From positions 1 to 64,000 of the forward strand of contig NZ_JAPVOT010000009.1 in NCBI RefSeq assembly GCF_027257845.1: a stretch of DNA of 64,000 nucleotides, in the 5' to 3' direction. This DNA is from Alteromonas sp. BMJM2. GTDB lineage: Bacteria; Pseudomonadota; Gammaproteobacteria; Enterobacterales; Alteromonadaceae. Below, piece by piece: positions 15,912 through 26,182 of this stretch (the first letter of the stretch is position 1; each line of letters starts with the position of its first letter). Both the position numbers and the translations under genes were made by a program. The notes below the pieces were generated by a model. It saw only the letters and a list, made by a program, of their open reading frames with translations, ran no database searches and was not told where the DNA came from.

Positions 15912-18900
15912 ATGCGTATTGTCGATATTGCTGTTAAGCGTCCCGTCGCCGTTTCTATGTTTACTTTCGCGGTGTTGTTATTTGGTATGGTGTCTCTTGG
16001 TAGGCTGTCGGTGAATTTATTGCCTGATTTGTCTTACCCCACTTTAACTATACGCACCGATTACGATGGCGCCGCCCCCGCAGAAATAGAACAACTGGTA
16101 TCTAAACCCATTGAAGAATCCATCGGCGTCGTTAAAGGCGTGCGTAAAGTTACCTCTACCTCACGTGCGGGCCAATCAGACGTGGTCTTATCCTTCGCTT
16201 GGGGTACAGACATGGACTTTGCCAGCTTAGAAGTGAGAGAAAAGCTAGACGTACTTCGACTTCCTCTGGACATTGAAAAACCTCGACTGCTGCGTTTTAA
16301 CCCCAGCTTAGATCCCGTCATTAAGTTAGGCCTCACTACTGACACCGAAAACCTTTCCGAAAGCGGTATGAAGCGCTTGCGCTTATACGCCGAACAACAA
16401 GTAAAACGAGGCTTAGAGTCTGTTGAAGGTGTTGCGGCCGTGCGATTAGGCGGAGGGCTAGAAAATGAAATTCACATTCTTATTGACCAGCGTAAAGCCA
16501 GTCAGCTATCCATTCCTATCACGGATATTGTTGAGCGCATAAAAGCGGAAAATGTTAACGCTGCAGGCGGAAGAATAGACAATGCCGCCCAAGCCTTTTT
16601 AGTTCGAACACTAAACCAGTTTGAAACACTAGACGATATCGAAAACTTATTTATCGGCCGCTCAGGTAATCGAAACATCCAGTTAAAAGATGTTGCCGTG
16701 GTACAAAGTGCCTATAAAGACAGGAGTGTTATCACGCGCTTTAATGGCACTGAAGGTGTTGAAATAGCAATCTATAAAGAAGGTGACGCTAATGCGGTGG
16801 ATGTGGCTAAAAATGTGTCACGTCGCCTGAAAGAAGTACAAAAAGCCCTCCCCTCAAATTATGCACTTGATCAAACTTATGATCAGAGCGTGTTTATAAA
16901 ACAGGCCATCGACAACGTGAAGTCAGCAGCCATTGTGGGCGGTATTCTAGCGATGTTGGTGCTGTATTTGTTTCTAAAAGACTTCTGGGCAACGGTCATC
17001 ATTTCTGTGTCTATTCCTGTATCTGTTATCGCCACATTTAATTTAATGTATGCTAACAACATAAGCTTAAATATGATGAGCCTTGGCGGTATCGCCCTTG
17101 CTGTTGGGCTATTGGTAGATAACAGCATTGTTGTGCTTGAAAATATTGACCGCCACCGCAAACACAAGCGTGACTTAACAAAGGCTCAACATGGCGAAGA
17201 CGCTACGCAATTTGAGGCGGCCTCTAAGGGCACCAAAGAAGTATCAGGTGCGATAATCGCCTCTACATTAACCACCATGGCCGTCTTCGTTCCACTTATA
17301 TTTGTTGAAGGCATTGCTGGTCAGTTATTTCGAGACCAAGCACTAACGGTTTCCTTTGCCCTTGCTGCATCTCTCGTGGTAGCGCTCACCATCATTCCGG
17401 CGATGGCGAGAAGAAAATCAACGCAACAATTAACTCACCAAGATACATTCGATAACCCGTCAGCCTCTGTAAAAACTGCCCCCACTAGTCTGTTAGGTAA
17501 AATAGCGTTTTACGCCACCTGGCCTGTTAGAGCGCTGTTTAAATTTGTTTTTGTTTTCTTACCTGCCGCTCTTGTGACCTTGATAATTGGTGCATGGCAC
17601 ATTATCAGCAAATGTTTGTCGGTAGTGTTCACACCACTTGTTTGGCTGTTTTCCAAAGGGTTTGACGGCCTATCAAAAGCGTATGAAGTGTTGTTGAAAG
17701 CAAGCCTTCGCGCTCGAACGGCAGTGCTCGGTATTGCAGTAGCCGTATCTGCTGGAGGGGTTTTACTGTTACCCCAGTTGGGCATGGAGCTCATTCCCAC
17801 TATGTCACAAGGAGAGTTCTCAGTAGAAATCACTTTGCCAGCAGGTTCTCCTTTGCAGAAAACCGATGCCGAACTCAACGCACTAGCGGCCGTTGTATTT
17901 AATGAGAAGAACAACGTGGGCAGTGATTCAACAGGCGAACGTAAGGACGAACAACAGAGTGGATCGCACACAAAAGTACAGCGTACTTATGCGATGTCTG
18001 GAACGGGCAGCCTCATAAGTGCTGCGCCTAATCAAGGTGGCGATCATTGGGGGCGCTTAAATGTGGTTATGCACGCCAATGCCACCCAAGATGACATGCA
18101 GCAGGTTCAGAACACTTTGCGTGATTATCTAAACAACAAACCAAATATCGAATCAGTGTTTTCAGAGCCTGAACTATTTAGCTTTTCATCGCCAATTCAG
18201 GTGGAAATTACGGGATACGATTTAAATCAGTTGCAAGAATATGGTGACGCTATTGCGCTTAAGCTAGCAAGCTTTGCTAATTTTACCGATGTAACCACCA
18301 GCATTCGAGATGGCAATCCAGAGCTTAAAATAGTCTTCGATCACGCTAAGCTTGCTCGGCTAAACTTAGATGCCGCCACTGTGTCGCAGCTTATCGCAGC
18401 CAAAGTGGGCGGGCGCATTGCCACCCAATACAGTGTTGAAGATAGAAAGGTTGATGTACTGGTTCGCACTATTGAAAGTCAGCGCAACGATATAGCGGGC
18501 GTAAGGGCAATTGTAATTAATCCTCGTTCAACACAGCCTATTCCCTTAAGCGCAGTAGCCGATGTTTATATGAGCGTGGGTCCAAGTGAAATTACCCGTG
18601 TGGGGCAGCAGCGTGTCGCTATCGTTACGGCAAATTTAGCGAAAGGAAAGCTAGACGAAGCCGTTGAGGTTGCTAATACTGTGCTTAACGAAACACAGCT
18701 TCCTCTCTCACTCAGCGCCACCATTGCAGGTCAAAGTGAAGATATGCAAAACAGTTTCCGTTCGCTGCAATTTGCTCTCGCCCTTGCAGTTTTTATGGTG
18801 TACCTGGTTATGGCGTCGCAGTTTGAATCCTTACTTCATCCGCTTCTTATCTTGTTCGCAGTGCCACTTGCAGGCGCAGGCTCAGTGTATGGCTTGTGGC

Positions 18901-19310
18901 TCACCAATACACCGCTTAGTGTGGTGGTGTTTATCGGGCTAATTATGCTGTGCGGTATTGTTGTGAACAACGCCATTGTCCTTGTCGATAGAATAAATCA
19001 GCTGCGCAGAGACGGAGTGGAAAAGCACGCTGCCATAGTTGACGCTGCCCAAACCCGTTTAAGACCCATTGTAATGACTACATTGACAACCGTTCTCGGT
19101 TTGCTCCCCATGGCATTAGGTTTTGGTGAGGGTGCGGAAATAAGAACACCGATGGCGGTAACGGTTATTTTTGGATTACTGTTTGCCAGCTTACTTACGC
19201 TCATTTTACTGCCGGTGCTGTATAGCTTATTCGACAATAAAAAAGTACCTGTCGATACCAGTGCAGTGATGACACGCAACGAGCCTATTGCAAAGGGAGG
19301 CGCGCTATGA
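15912..19310 (+). CDS. RND efflux pump, inner-membrane subunit 1
   Basis: A 1132-residue AcrB-type proton-drug antiporter. The first helix starts at the N-terminus (VSMFTFAVLLFGM), followed by the porter loop, helices 2-6 from about residue 335 with the protonation motif AVGLLVDNSIVVLENI, a second periplasmic loop and helices 8-12 (GIVVNNAIVLVDRIN). It is about 80-100 residues longer than usual. The extra length is an insertion between helices 6 and 7 (roughly residues 495-590) that holds an extra hydrophobic stretch, plus a polar DSTGERKDEQQSG segment. Its stop overlaps the next start as ATGA. The substrate cannot be told from sequence. Confidence 0.92.
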   Translation: MRIVDIAVKRPVAVSMFTFAVLLFGMVSLGRLSVNLLPDLSYPTLTIRTDYDGAAPAEIEQLVSKPIEESIGVVKGVRKVTSTSRAGQSDVVLSFAWGTDMDFASLEVREKLDVLRLPLDIEKPRLLRFNPSLDPVIKLGLTTDTENLSESGMKRLRLYAEQQVKRGLESVEGVAAVRLGGGLENEIHILIDQRKASQLSIPITDIVERIKAENVNAAGGRIDNAAQAFLVRTLNQFETLDDIENLFIGRSGNRNIQLKDVAVVQSAYKDRSVITRFNGTEGVEIAIYKEGDANAVDVAKNVSRRLKEVQKALPSNYALDQTYDQSVFIKQAIDNVKSAAIVGGILAMLVLYLFLKDFWATVIISVSIPVSVIATFNLMYANNISLNMMSLGGIALAVGLLVDNSIVVLENIDRHRKHKRDLTKAQHGEDATQFEAASKGTKEVSGAIIASTLTTMAVFVPLIFVEGIAGQLFRDQALTVSFALAASLVVALTIIPAMARRKSTQQLTHQDTFDNPSASVKTAPTSLLGKIAFYATWPVRALFKFVFVFLPAALVTLIIGAWHIISKCLSVVFTPLVWLFSKGFDGLSKAYEVLLKASLRARTAVLGIAVAVSAGGVLLLPQLGMELIPTMSQGEFSVEITLPAGSPLQKTDAELNALAAVVFNEKNNVGSDSTGERKDEQQSGSHTKVQRTYAMSGTGSLISAAPNQGGDHWGRLNVVMHANATQDDMQQVQNTLRDYLNNKPNIESVFSEPELFSFSSPIQVEITGYDLNQLQEYGDAIALKLASFANFTDVTTSIRDGNPELKIVFDHAKLARLNLDAATVSQLIAAKVGGRIATQYSVEDRKVDVLVRTIESQRNDIAGVRAIVINPRSTQPIPLSAVADVYMSVGPSEITRVGQQRVAIVTANLAKGKLDEAVEVANTVLNETQLPLSLSATIAGQSEDMQNSFRSLQFALALAVFMVYLVMASQFESLLHPLLILFAVPLAGAGSVYGLWLTNTPLSVVVFIGLIMLCGIVVNNAIVLVDRINQLRRDGVEKHAAIVDAAQTRLRPIVMTTLTTVLGLLPMALGFGEGAEIRTPMAVTVIFGLLFASLLTLILLPVLYSLFDNKKVPVDTSAVMTRNEPIAKGGAL

Positions 19311-22300
19311 AGCCTTCACAAGAAAAGCCGCCCACTGTAGACGAGGTAGGTCGCGTAGACAATCTTGCTGATGTTAGTACTGATGTTGGTGCGGGTAAAG
19401 GCGCAGGTGCCGATGCTGGTAAAGTAGCAGGTATAGGTGCGGCGTTAGCAAGATTTGCCCTTAACAAACCCGTCACCATAGGCATGCTATTTTTCTCTAT
19501 GCTGCTTTTTGGATTAGTATCCTCCAGACTGCTTCCGTTAGAAAAATTTCCCGGTATTGATATCCCCCAAATGGTTATCGAAATCCCCTACCCTGATGCT
19601 ACTCCCATTGAGGTAGAAACCATGATAACGCGGCCTGTGGAAGCAGCCATTGCCACCATGTCAGGGATTAAGCGCCTGCAAGCCCGTTCTTATGATAATA
19701 AAGCCGAGATCGTTGTTGAGTTTGATTGGGAAGAAAACCTTAAAGCCAAAAGTATCGAGGCTAGAGAAAAGGTAGACGCGATAAGAAATGAGCTGCCTTC
19801 AGATATTGAACGCATTATGGTGTATAAATTTAACACCAATGACATGCCTATTTTTCAGCTGCGCGTGTCTAGCGATCGGGATCTTTCTAACGCTTATGAC
19901 TTGCTTGAGCGCAACCTAAAGCACCCGCTTGAGCGAGTACCCGGCGTGTCGAAAGTTGAGCTTTATGGCACCATGAAACGTCAAATCACTATTCGGCTGA
20001 ACGCTAAAAAGCTTTCTACCTATCGCATAGACAGTAATGAGCTTGAACGAAAATTACAGGGGGCTAACTTTTCCCTAACCGCAGGCTACATGTATAACGA
20101 TGGTCAAAAGGTGCTTGTTAACCCAACAGGTGAATTTGACGACATTAACGACTTTAAACAAATGTGGATCAAACCCAATATTCGTTTATCGGATGTGGCC
20201 GAGGTCAGCTATGAATTGCCTTTGCGAAACGAGGGACGCCATTTAGACAGAAGCTTTGCTGTAGGCTTCAATGTTTTTCGTGAATCTGGCAGTAACTTGG
20301 TCAACGTATCAGACGCCGTAATGGCCGTGATCAATGAAGCAAAAAACGACCCTGAGTTTTCAGGTATCAACCTTTTTGTAATGGACGATACCGCCAAAAG
20401 CGTTACGTCTTCTCTAAGCGATTTGTTAAATGCGGGTTTACTAGGTGCGCTGCTGTCAGTCATCGTTTTATACTTATTTTTGCGCCAGCTGGTCACCACA
20501 CTTATTGTTGTGCTGTCGGTGCCATTTTCAATATGTATCGCCCTGGGCGTCATGTATTTACTGGGTTACACCCTAAATATACTTTCACTGATGGGGCTAA
20601 TGCTGGCCGTTGGTATGCTGGTAGATAATGCGGTGGTAGTGACTGAAAGTATTTTTCAAGAACGTCAGCAAAATGACGATATTTCTTATGCCACACAAAG
20701 CGGTGTCAACAAGGTAAGCTTGGCCGTTATTGCCGGTACGGCAACCACCGCCATTGTATTTTTACCCAATATCATTGGCGTTAAAATTGACGTAACTATC
20801 TTTTTAGAGCACGTGGCAGTTGCTATTTGTATTTCCCTATTTGCCTCTCTTTTTATTGCAAAAACCCTCATTCCTTTACTGACCACTAGAGTGAAAATTC
20901 CGGTGGTCAAGCAGTCCGCGCCCCCGGCTTACATATCTCGTTACGGAAAAATACTTCAGTGGGTACTCAACAATCAGGGTAAGACATCACTTATTGCTAT
21001 TGCTATTCTGGCCTCCACGATTATCCCCATGCAGGCGGTGACGTCAGATGACGATGGCAATAACAACCAAGAACGCATTTGGCTGAATTACCACATAACC
21101 GAAAACTACACCCTATCAGAGGTAGAAAATACGGTTGAAAAAATGGAAGCGTATTTGTATGAAAATCAAGAACGCTTTCATATTAAACAGGTATATACCT
21201 ATTTTACTCCAGGGTATGCTACAAGCGGCCTAACGCTTAACGACGACTTACCTGTACCAGTTAGCCAAATTAAAGAGGATATCCGTGAGTCTATGCCCTC
21301 TTTTGTAAGAGCACGTCCCACCTTTCAGTGGGAAAGTGGAAGTGGTGGCGGTATTCGAGTGACATTGCTCGGCGAGTCTTCAGAGCAATTAATGACAATT
21401 TCAGACCAGCTGGTGCCGGTTCTTGCCAAAGTGGAAGGACTTAAAGATGTAAAGGCTGACACAGGCTCAACCCGTGACGAAGTTCAAATTCGAATTGACC
21501 GAGAAAAAGCCAATCGATTTGGCATTGCGTTAAACGATGTTGCTAAGCTTGTCGCAACGGCTCTTCGCGGCAGTAACCTGAGAACGTTTCGCTACAGCGA
21601 CGCTGGAGAAGTTAATGTACAGCTTAAATATGGCAGCGATATACAGTCCTCACTCAGTGCACTGAAAAATATTAATATCGGCTTTGCGCAAAACCAATCA
21701 ATTACCCTAAATATGATTGCTGATTTTGAAATAAAGCCCCAGCTGTCGCAAATTAACCGTAGCTATCGCCAAACCGCGCTGGCTATTGGTGCCAACCTTG
21801 AGGGTGAAACCACCACCGCACAGGCGAGACAGCAAATAGAGGCAGCGCTCGAAAACATAACTCTACCTACAGGTTACAGTTGGACCTTAGACGGAAGCTT
21901 TTCTCGCCAAAATGAAGCTAATGCGGTTATGCAAATGAACATGCTATTGGCGCTTTGCATGATATACGTGGTGATGGCAGCGTTGTTTGAATCGCTGGTC
22001 TTACCTACATCCGTCATAACGTCGTTATTGTTTTCTTTCACCGGTGTATTTTGGGCGTTTATGGTAACCGGAACGTCAATGTCGGTAATGGGGATGATTG
22101 GTATGCTTATACTCATGGGCATTGTGGTAAACAACGGTATTGTGCTGGTAGATAGAATTAATCAGCTTATTAATGAGGGGCTGTCTTTATACGACGCTGT
22201 TATCGAAGGCTGCGTTACCCGAATAAGACCTATTCTTATGACAGTGGCGACCACTGTGCTGGGGTTAATTCCGCTTGCCATAGGCACAACGCGGATAGGC

Positions 22301-22480
22301 GGCGATGGCCCACCTTATTCCCCAATGGCCATCGCCATTATTGGAGGTTTGCTATTTTCTACACTAACCAGCTTGTTCCTTGTGCCGTTAGCATATGTAC
22401 TACTCCTCAAGTTGAGATTCCACACTCAGCGACTCTTCATCAACGGACGTAACAGAGTGTCTCGTTGGGTAAGGGTTTGA
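19307..22480 (+). CDS. RND efflux pump, inner-membrane subunit 2
   Basis: A 1057-residue second RND permease, overlapping the first gene by 4 bp. A Gly/Ala/Asp-rich N-terminal extension of about 45 residues (VGAGKGAGADAG) precedes helix 1 (IGMLFFSMLLFGLVSS). The helix-4 protonation site is MLAVGMLVDNAVVV and the later repeat is GIVVNNGIVLVDRIN. Two dissimilar RND genes in tandem after one adaptor recall MdtBC-type heterotrimeric pumps, which is the likely arrangement here. No outer-membrane channel gene follows, so a TolC-type partner must be encoded elsewhere. Confidence 0.9.
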   Translation: MKPSQEKPPTVDEVGRVDNLADVSTDVGAGKGAGADAGKVAGIGAALARFALNKPVTIGMLFFSMLLFGLVSSRLLPLEKFPGIDIPQMVIEIPYPDATPIEVETMITRPVEAAIATMSGIKRLQARSYDNKAEIVVEFDWEENLKAKSIEAREKVDAIRNELPSDIERIMVYKFNTNDMPIFQLRVSSDRDLSNAYDLLERNLKHPLERVPGVSKVELYGTMKRQITIRLNAKKLSTYRIDSNELERKLQGANFSLTAGYMYNDGQKVLVNPTGEFDDINDFKQMWIKPNIRLSDVAEVSYELPLRNEGRHLDRSFAVGFNVFRESGSNLVNVSDAVMAVINEAKNDPEFSGINLFVMDDTAKSVTSSLSDLLNAGLLGALLSVIVLYLFLRQLVTTLIVVLSVPFSICIALGVMYLLGYTLNILSLMGLMLAVGMLVDNAVVVTESIFQERQQNDDISYATQSGVNKVSLAVIAGTATTAIVFLPNIIGVKIDVTIFLEHVAVAICISLFASLFIAKTLIPLLTTRVKIPVVKQSAPPAYISRYGKILQWVLNNQGKTSLIAIAILASTIIPMQAVTSDDDGNNNQERIWLNYHITENYTLSEVENTVEKMEAYLYENQERFHIKQVYTYFTPGYATSGLTLNDDLPVPVSQIKEDIRESMPSFVRARPTFQWESGSGGGIRVTLLGESSEQLMTISDQLVPVLAKVEGLKDVKADTGSTRDEVQIRIDREKANRFGIALNDVAKLVATALRGSNLRTFRYSDAGEVNVQLKYGSDIQSSLSALKNINIGFAQNQSITLNMIADFEIKPQLSQINRSYRQTALAIGANLEGETTTAQARQQIEAALENITLPTGYSWTLDGSFSRQNEANAVMQMNMLLALCMIYVVMAALFESLVLPTSVITSLLFSFTGVFWAFMVTGTSMSVMGMIGMLILMGIVVNNGIVLVDRINQLINEGLSLYDAVIEGCVTRIRPILMTVATTVLGLIPLAIGTTRIGGDGPPYSPMAIAIIGGLLFSTLTSLFLVPLAYVLLLKLRFHTQRLFINGRNRVSRWVRV

Positions 22481-22584
22481 GCCGAGCATCATTAACCAAT
22501 TGTGGCTTACTGGCTGGGTGTGTGATGTTTTTTTAAAGAACAGCACCACCCGCCTTTTCATATTAACCATAGTCAACGCTAGCC

Positions 22585-22905
22585 TTAACTACGTGAAGTA
22601 AGGAATTCGTGAACCGTATCTGCATTACGTTCCGCTGAGAACTGAATAAGGTTGCTGCCATTGCAGGTTAACCCGGTTTCAGAAGTAACTAAGCGTAATA
22701 CTTGACGCTGGTTATCACCAATACGGCCTACATTGCGTGATAAATTTGAACGGAAAGTTTCAATGTCGTCGTTGATAATGGCTTTGCAAAACCCTGCAAA
22801 TTCAGTTTCACCAACAAAGCGTACTTCTTTTTCTGAAGTAGCAGCACTTGCACTACATGCTATTGATAAGGTTGCGGTAGCGATAATCGTCTTTAAAAGT
22901 TTCAT
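22585..22905 (-). CDS. small secreted DUF3718-like protein
   Basis: A 106-residue exported protein. Residues 1-22 are a clear Sec signal peptide (LLKTIIATATLSIACSASA). The mature part has two cysteines, in EFAGFCKAI and GLTCNGSNLIQF, spaced like the disulfide pair of the DUF3718 family common in Alteromonadales and Shewanella; I match this by memory of the CNG motif near the end. GAGGAAAACACT gives a good ribosome-binding site. It is monocistronic. Function is unknown; periplasmic location is the only firm inference. Confidence 0.65.
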   Translation of the reverse strand: MKLLKTIIATATLSIACSASAATSEKEVRFVGETEFAGFCKAIINDDIETFRSNLSRNVGRIGDNQRQVLRLVTSETGLTCNGSNLIQFSAERNADTVHEFLTSRS

Positions 22906-23265
22906 AGTGTTTTCCTCGATGCATAAAAAAGGGTGTTAGCGCTCAGGTAATCGCTGAGTGCCCATTAGTTATGCACCAAGACTCAAACTTTTTCTGTTGT
23001 AATGTTGTGTCAGGCAGGTAAATTTGCGGTAAATTGAGTTGTTAATGCATATTTAAAACTTTAAGCACTTGAAAAATATGCATTTTGTTAGAACTTATAT
23101 TCCTGAGTGATATTACAAAACTCAAATAGCGAACAAAAAATTCTAATACTAAAGTCTAGAAAATGTATTGCCGCCCCTCTAATTCTGAAATTTTAACAAA
23201 AAAAAAGGCATTTCAGATTGTTTTTCACACTGAAATGCCACTTCATTTTGTAATAAAACTACATT
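22906..23265. other. intergenic region, 360 bp
   Basis: AT-rich spacer between two minus-strand genes. Its right end is the terminator of the DUF2189 gene (23197-23239), and the left part should hold the promoter of the DUF3718-like gene. I see no further gene, repeat or clear operator. Confidence 0.5.
23197..23239 (-). terminator. rho-independent terminator after the DUF2189 gene
   Basis: Read on the minus strand, GGCATTTCAG and CTGAAATGCC form a perfect 10-bp stem with a loop of about 13 nt, followed by a ten-T run. Confidence 0.9.
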
Positions 23266-24060
23266 TTACTCGTATTTTCTTTCGACTTTAGTTTCAATCG
23301 CATCGATATATGCATGCCAAGATCCATATCCAATAAGCGGCATTAGAATGATAAAACCGACAAACCCAGTGACAAATCCTATGGCAACGGCCGAGAAGAT
23401 TATTGCCGCCCAAATCAACATGGGTACTTTATTTAACCACACTGCATTAACACTGGTCAGCACGGCAGTGGCAAGGTCGACTTTTCGCTCCATCAATATG
23501 GGCTGAGTAAATGCGGTGATAAATAACATGATCATGGTAAATGCTGCACCCACTAAAGTTCCCAAAACAAGAAACGGTAGCAAGCTCTCAAGATTATTAT
23601 CTATATAAGGAGGGTAAAGTGCATGGATTAGCGACGCGACACGTAGCCAAAAAATCATCATGACCATAAGGAGTAGCGCAAATCCCCATTCATTCATTGC
23701 ATTTCTGCGCATTGCTCTCAATGAATGCCGCAAAGTAGGCTTGTGCCCTTTTTCCATTTCCCAGCTTATGTCATACAAACCCGCTGCTAAAAATGGTCCT
23801 ATCAACATAAAACACACGATGGCGGGCAATATAACCAAGTGCCAGCCCGTCATCTCAACCAAATACATGATGAACCAAGGAATAACGGCGAACAGTACAC
23901 CATAAAAAACTGTTAATCCTGGCGCTCGCATGGCGTCTCGCAACGCCAATGACAACCATTTTATGGGGTCGCCAACATCTAATTCTTTACAGGGAATGAC
24001 ACGCGCAATGCCACTTTGAGTAATCGCATTTTCTGGAGTTTCTTTAAAATGGTGCGACAT
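23266..24060 (-). CDS. DUF2189 integral membrane protein
   Basis: A protein of 264 residues from the chosen start, with about six transmembrane helices. The polar N-terminus contains CKELDVGDPIKWLSLALRDAMRAPG, the conserved DUF2189 opening (position before helix 1, W-L-x-x-G-x-x-D-like). Helices follow at FYGVLFAVIPWFIMYL, LPAIVCFMLIGPFLAAG, FALLLMVMMIFWL, LVLGTLVGAAFTMIMLF, MLIWAAIIFSAVAIG and GFVGFIILMPLIGYG. ATG at 24060 has AGAGGTGA in front; a start 18 codons upstream lacks support. The family is uncharacterised and no partner gene is adjacent. Confidence 0.82.
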   Translation of the reverse strand: MSHHFKETPENAITQSGIARVIPCKELDVGDPIKWLSLALRDAMRAPGLTVFYGVLFAVIPWFIMYLVEMTGWHLVILPAIVCFMLIGPFLAAGLYDISWEMEKGHKPTLRHSLRAMRRNAMNEWGFALLLMVMMIFWLRVASLIHALYPPYIDNNLESLLPFLVLGTLVGAAFTMIMLFITAFTQPILMERKVDLATAVLTSVNAVWLNKVPMLIWAAIIFSAVAIGFVTGFVGFIILMPLIGYGSWHAYIDAIETKVERKYE

Positions 24061-24341
24061 AGTAAAATCACCTCTGATGGTAAACTTGCTTTTTCTTGGT
24101 GTTTTTATAAACACCTTGTTCTTACGATAGGCTTATATGAATAAGTTCACAAGTTATTAACATAATTTTTATGACTTTATAGCCAAAAGGATAGTCATAA
24201 GGATAGCCATCATCATTATTGTTCGCAATTTGTGCAATGAGAGGTAAAAAGTGTCGCCATTCGCTGAATTCTTATAAATTGCCGTCGCATCTCACTGTGG
24301 ATTGCGATAATCTCAAGGCATGTAAATCAACCAGATAGACC

Positions 24342-25562
24342 ATGAAAACTGTATCTCGCTCACATAAATTAGATAACGTTTGTTATGACATTCGAGGCCC
24401 AATAGCAGCACAAGCTAAAAAGATGGAAGACGAAGGTCATCGCATATTGAAATTGAATATCGGTAACCCTGCCCCGTTTGGCTTTGAAGCCCCTGACGAT
24501 ATAGTAAAAGACGTTATTCATAATCTGCCGACTTCCCAAGGGTATTCAGACTCAACGGGAATTTACGCGGCGCGTGTAGCAGTTATGCAGTACTATCAAC
24601 AGCGAAATATCAAAGATATTCGCGTTGACGATGTTTATATTGGTAACGGGGTAAGCGAACTCATCATGATGGCGATGCAAGCGCTGCTTAATCATGGTGA
24701 CGAAGTACTTATTCCAAGCCCAGACTATCCACTGTGGACAGCAGCGGTAAGTCTATCGTCAGGCTCTCCGGTTCATTATCATTGCGATGAACAGGCCGAT
24801 TGGTTTCCTGACCTTGATGATATTAAAAGTAAGATCACCAGCAAAACCCGAGCAATTGTTCTGATTAACCCGAATAACCCCACGGGGGCTGTGTATGATG
24901 AAGCGTTGCTGCAAGATATTGTAGAACTAGCACGTCAACATGGGCTTGTTGTATTCAGTGATGAAATTTACGATAAAATTCTTTACGACGAAGCAAAACA
25001 CACCAGTATTGCGTCGCTTGCCGATGACGTGTTTTTTGTTACTTTTAGCGGCTTAAGTAAGAACTATCGTGTAGCCGGATTTCGCGCTGGCTGGCTATTA
25101 GTCAGTGGTAATAAGCGACTGGCCTCAGATTATATTGAGGGGCTCAACATCCTCTCTTCTATGAGAATGTGTGCAAACGTACCTTGTCAAAGCGCTATTC
25201 AAACTGCCCTTGGTGGATATCAAAGTATTAACGACCTGGTAAAAGAGAATGGCAGATTGCGTATACAGCGTGATGTGACCACTGACATGCTTAACGGCAT
25301 CGATGGCATACACTGCGTTAAACCTAAAGGCGCTATGTACTGCTTTGCCCGAGTGGACGAGAAAAAATTCAACATTCACAACGATGAGCAAATGATTTTA
25401 GACTTACTTAGCTCGGAAAAAATTCTGCTGGTACATGGCAAAGCATTCAACCTTAACAGTGGCATTTACTTTCGCTTAGTATTTTTACCTCACAGTGACG
25501 TGTTAGTACCAGCCCTGCACAGAATTGGAAATTTCTTTAGAACCTACAAGCAGGGAGCTTAA
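24342..25562 (+). CDS. alaA: alanine transaminase AlaA
   Basis: A 406-residue class I PLP aminotransferase close to E. coli AlaA (YfbQ), which converts pyruvate and glutamate to alanine and 2-oxoglutarate. Visible landmarks are [16 protein letters not shown] near residue 40, [21 protein letters not shown] and the PLP lysine in [16 protein letters not shown], then a C-terminal FRLVFLPH with the carboxylate-binding Arg. Orthology is supported by the following yfbR, the same pair order as in E. coli. The final stop is two bases before the yfbR start, so they are co-transcribed. Confidence 0.93.
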   Translation: MKTVSRSHKLDNVCYDIRGPIAAQAKKMEDEGHRILKLNIGNPAPFGFEAPDDIVKDVIHNLPTSQGYSDSTGIYAARVAVMQYYQQRNIKDIRVDDVYIGNGVSELIMMAMQALLNHGDEVLIPSPDYPLWTAAVSLSSGSPVHYHCDEQADWFPDLDDIKSKITSKTRAIVLINPNNPTGAVYDEALLQDIVELARQHGLVVFSDEIYDKILYDEAKHTSIASLADDVFFVTFSGLSKNYRVAGFRAGWLLVSGNKRLASDYIEGLNILSSMRMCANVPCQSAIQTALGGYQSINDLVKENGRLRIQRDVTTDMLNGIDGIHCVKPKGAMYCFARVDEKKFNIHNDEQMILDLLSSEKILLVHGKAFNLNSGIYFRLVFLPHSDVLVPALHRIGNFFRTYKQGA

Positions 25563-25563
25563 T

Positions 25564-26163
25564 ATGTCAGATAGAAGCCATTTCTTTGCTCACTTATCTC
25601 GGCTTAAGTTAATTAACCGCTGGCCACTGATGCACAATGTGCGTACCGAAAATGTGCAGGAACACAGCTTACAGGTGGCAATGGTTGCTCATGCTCTTGC
25701 GCTTATTAAAAACAAATTTTTTGGTGGAACTTTAAATCCTGAGCGCATAGCCACTATGGCTATGTTTCATGACGTATCTGAAGTACTGACTGGAGACCTC
25801 CCTACACCGGTGAAGTACTTTAACCCGGCGATAAAGGAAGAATATAAAAAGATAGAAAAGATAGCGGAAAATAAGCTCATTGAAATGGCACCTGAATCCT
25901 TTCGCGATGACTATGCTGCGCTGATAGATTCACAAAACCATAATCCAGAAGATGCCTTCATTGTGAAAGCAGCGGATGTGCTGTGTGCTTACCTAAAAAC
26001 GTTAGAAGAAATTGCCGCTGGAAATCGCGAGTTTACGCTAGCAAAGAAACGCTTGGACAAGATTTTGAAAGAGTATCACTCTGAAGAAGTGGATTACTTT
26101 CTCACTCAATATGTACCGAGCTTTTCGTTGAGTCTTGATGAAATAACCCAAGACGAAATGTAA
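25564..26163 (+). CDS. yfbR: 5'-deoxynucleotidase YfbR
   Basis: A 199-residue HD-domain phosphohydrolase that dephosphorylates deoxyribonucleoside 5'-monophosphates. The metal-binding motifs are [35 protein letters not shown] (HD pair followed by the substrate-contacting segment) and the later [18 protein letters not shown] at 25564 is used because AGGGAG lies just upstream and the conserved [11 protein letters not shown] begins there; a longer frame starting inside alaA is unlikely. It stands between alaA and a dGTPase-like gene, giving two deoxynucleotide-degrading HD enzymes side by side. Confidence 0.93.
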   Translation: MSDRSHFFAHLSRLKLINRWPLMHNVRTENVQEHSLQVAMVAHALALIKNKFFGGTLNPERIATMAMFHDVSEVLTGDLPTPVKYFNPAIKEEYKKIEKIAENKLIEMAPESFRDDYAALIDSQNHNPEDAFIVKAADVLCAYLKTLEEIAAGNREFTLAKKRLDKILKEYHSEEVDYFLTQYVPSFSLSLDEITQDEM

Positions 26164-26182
26164 CATTCAAAAAGGAGTTACT

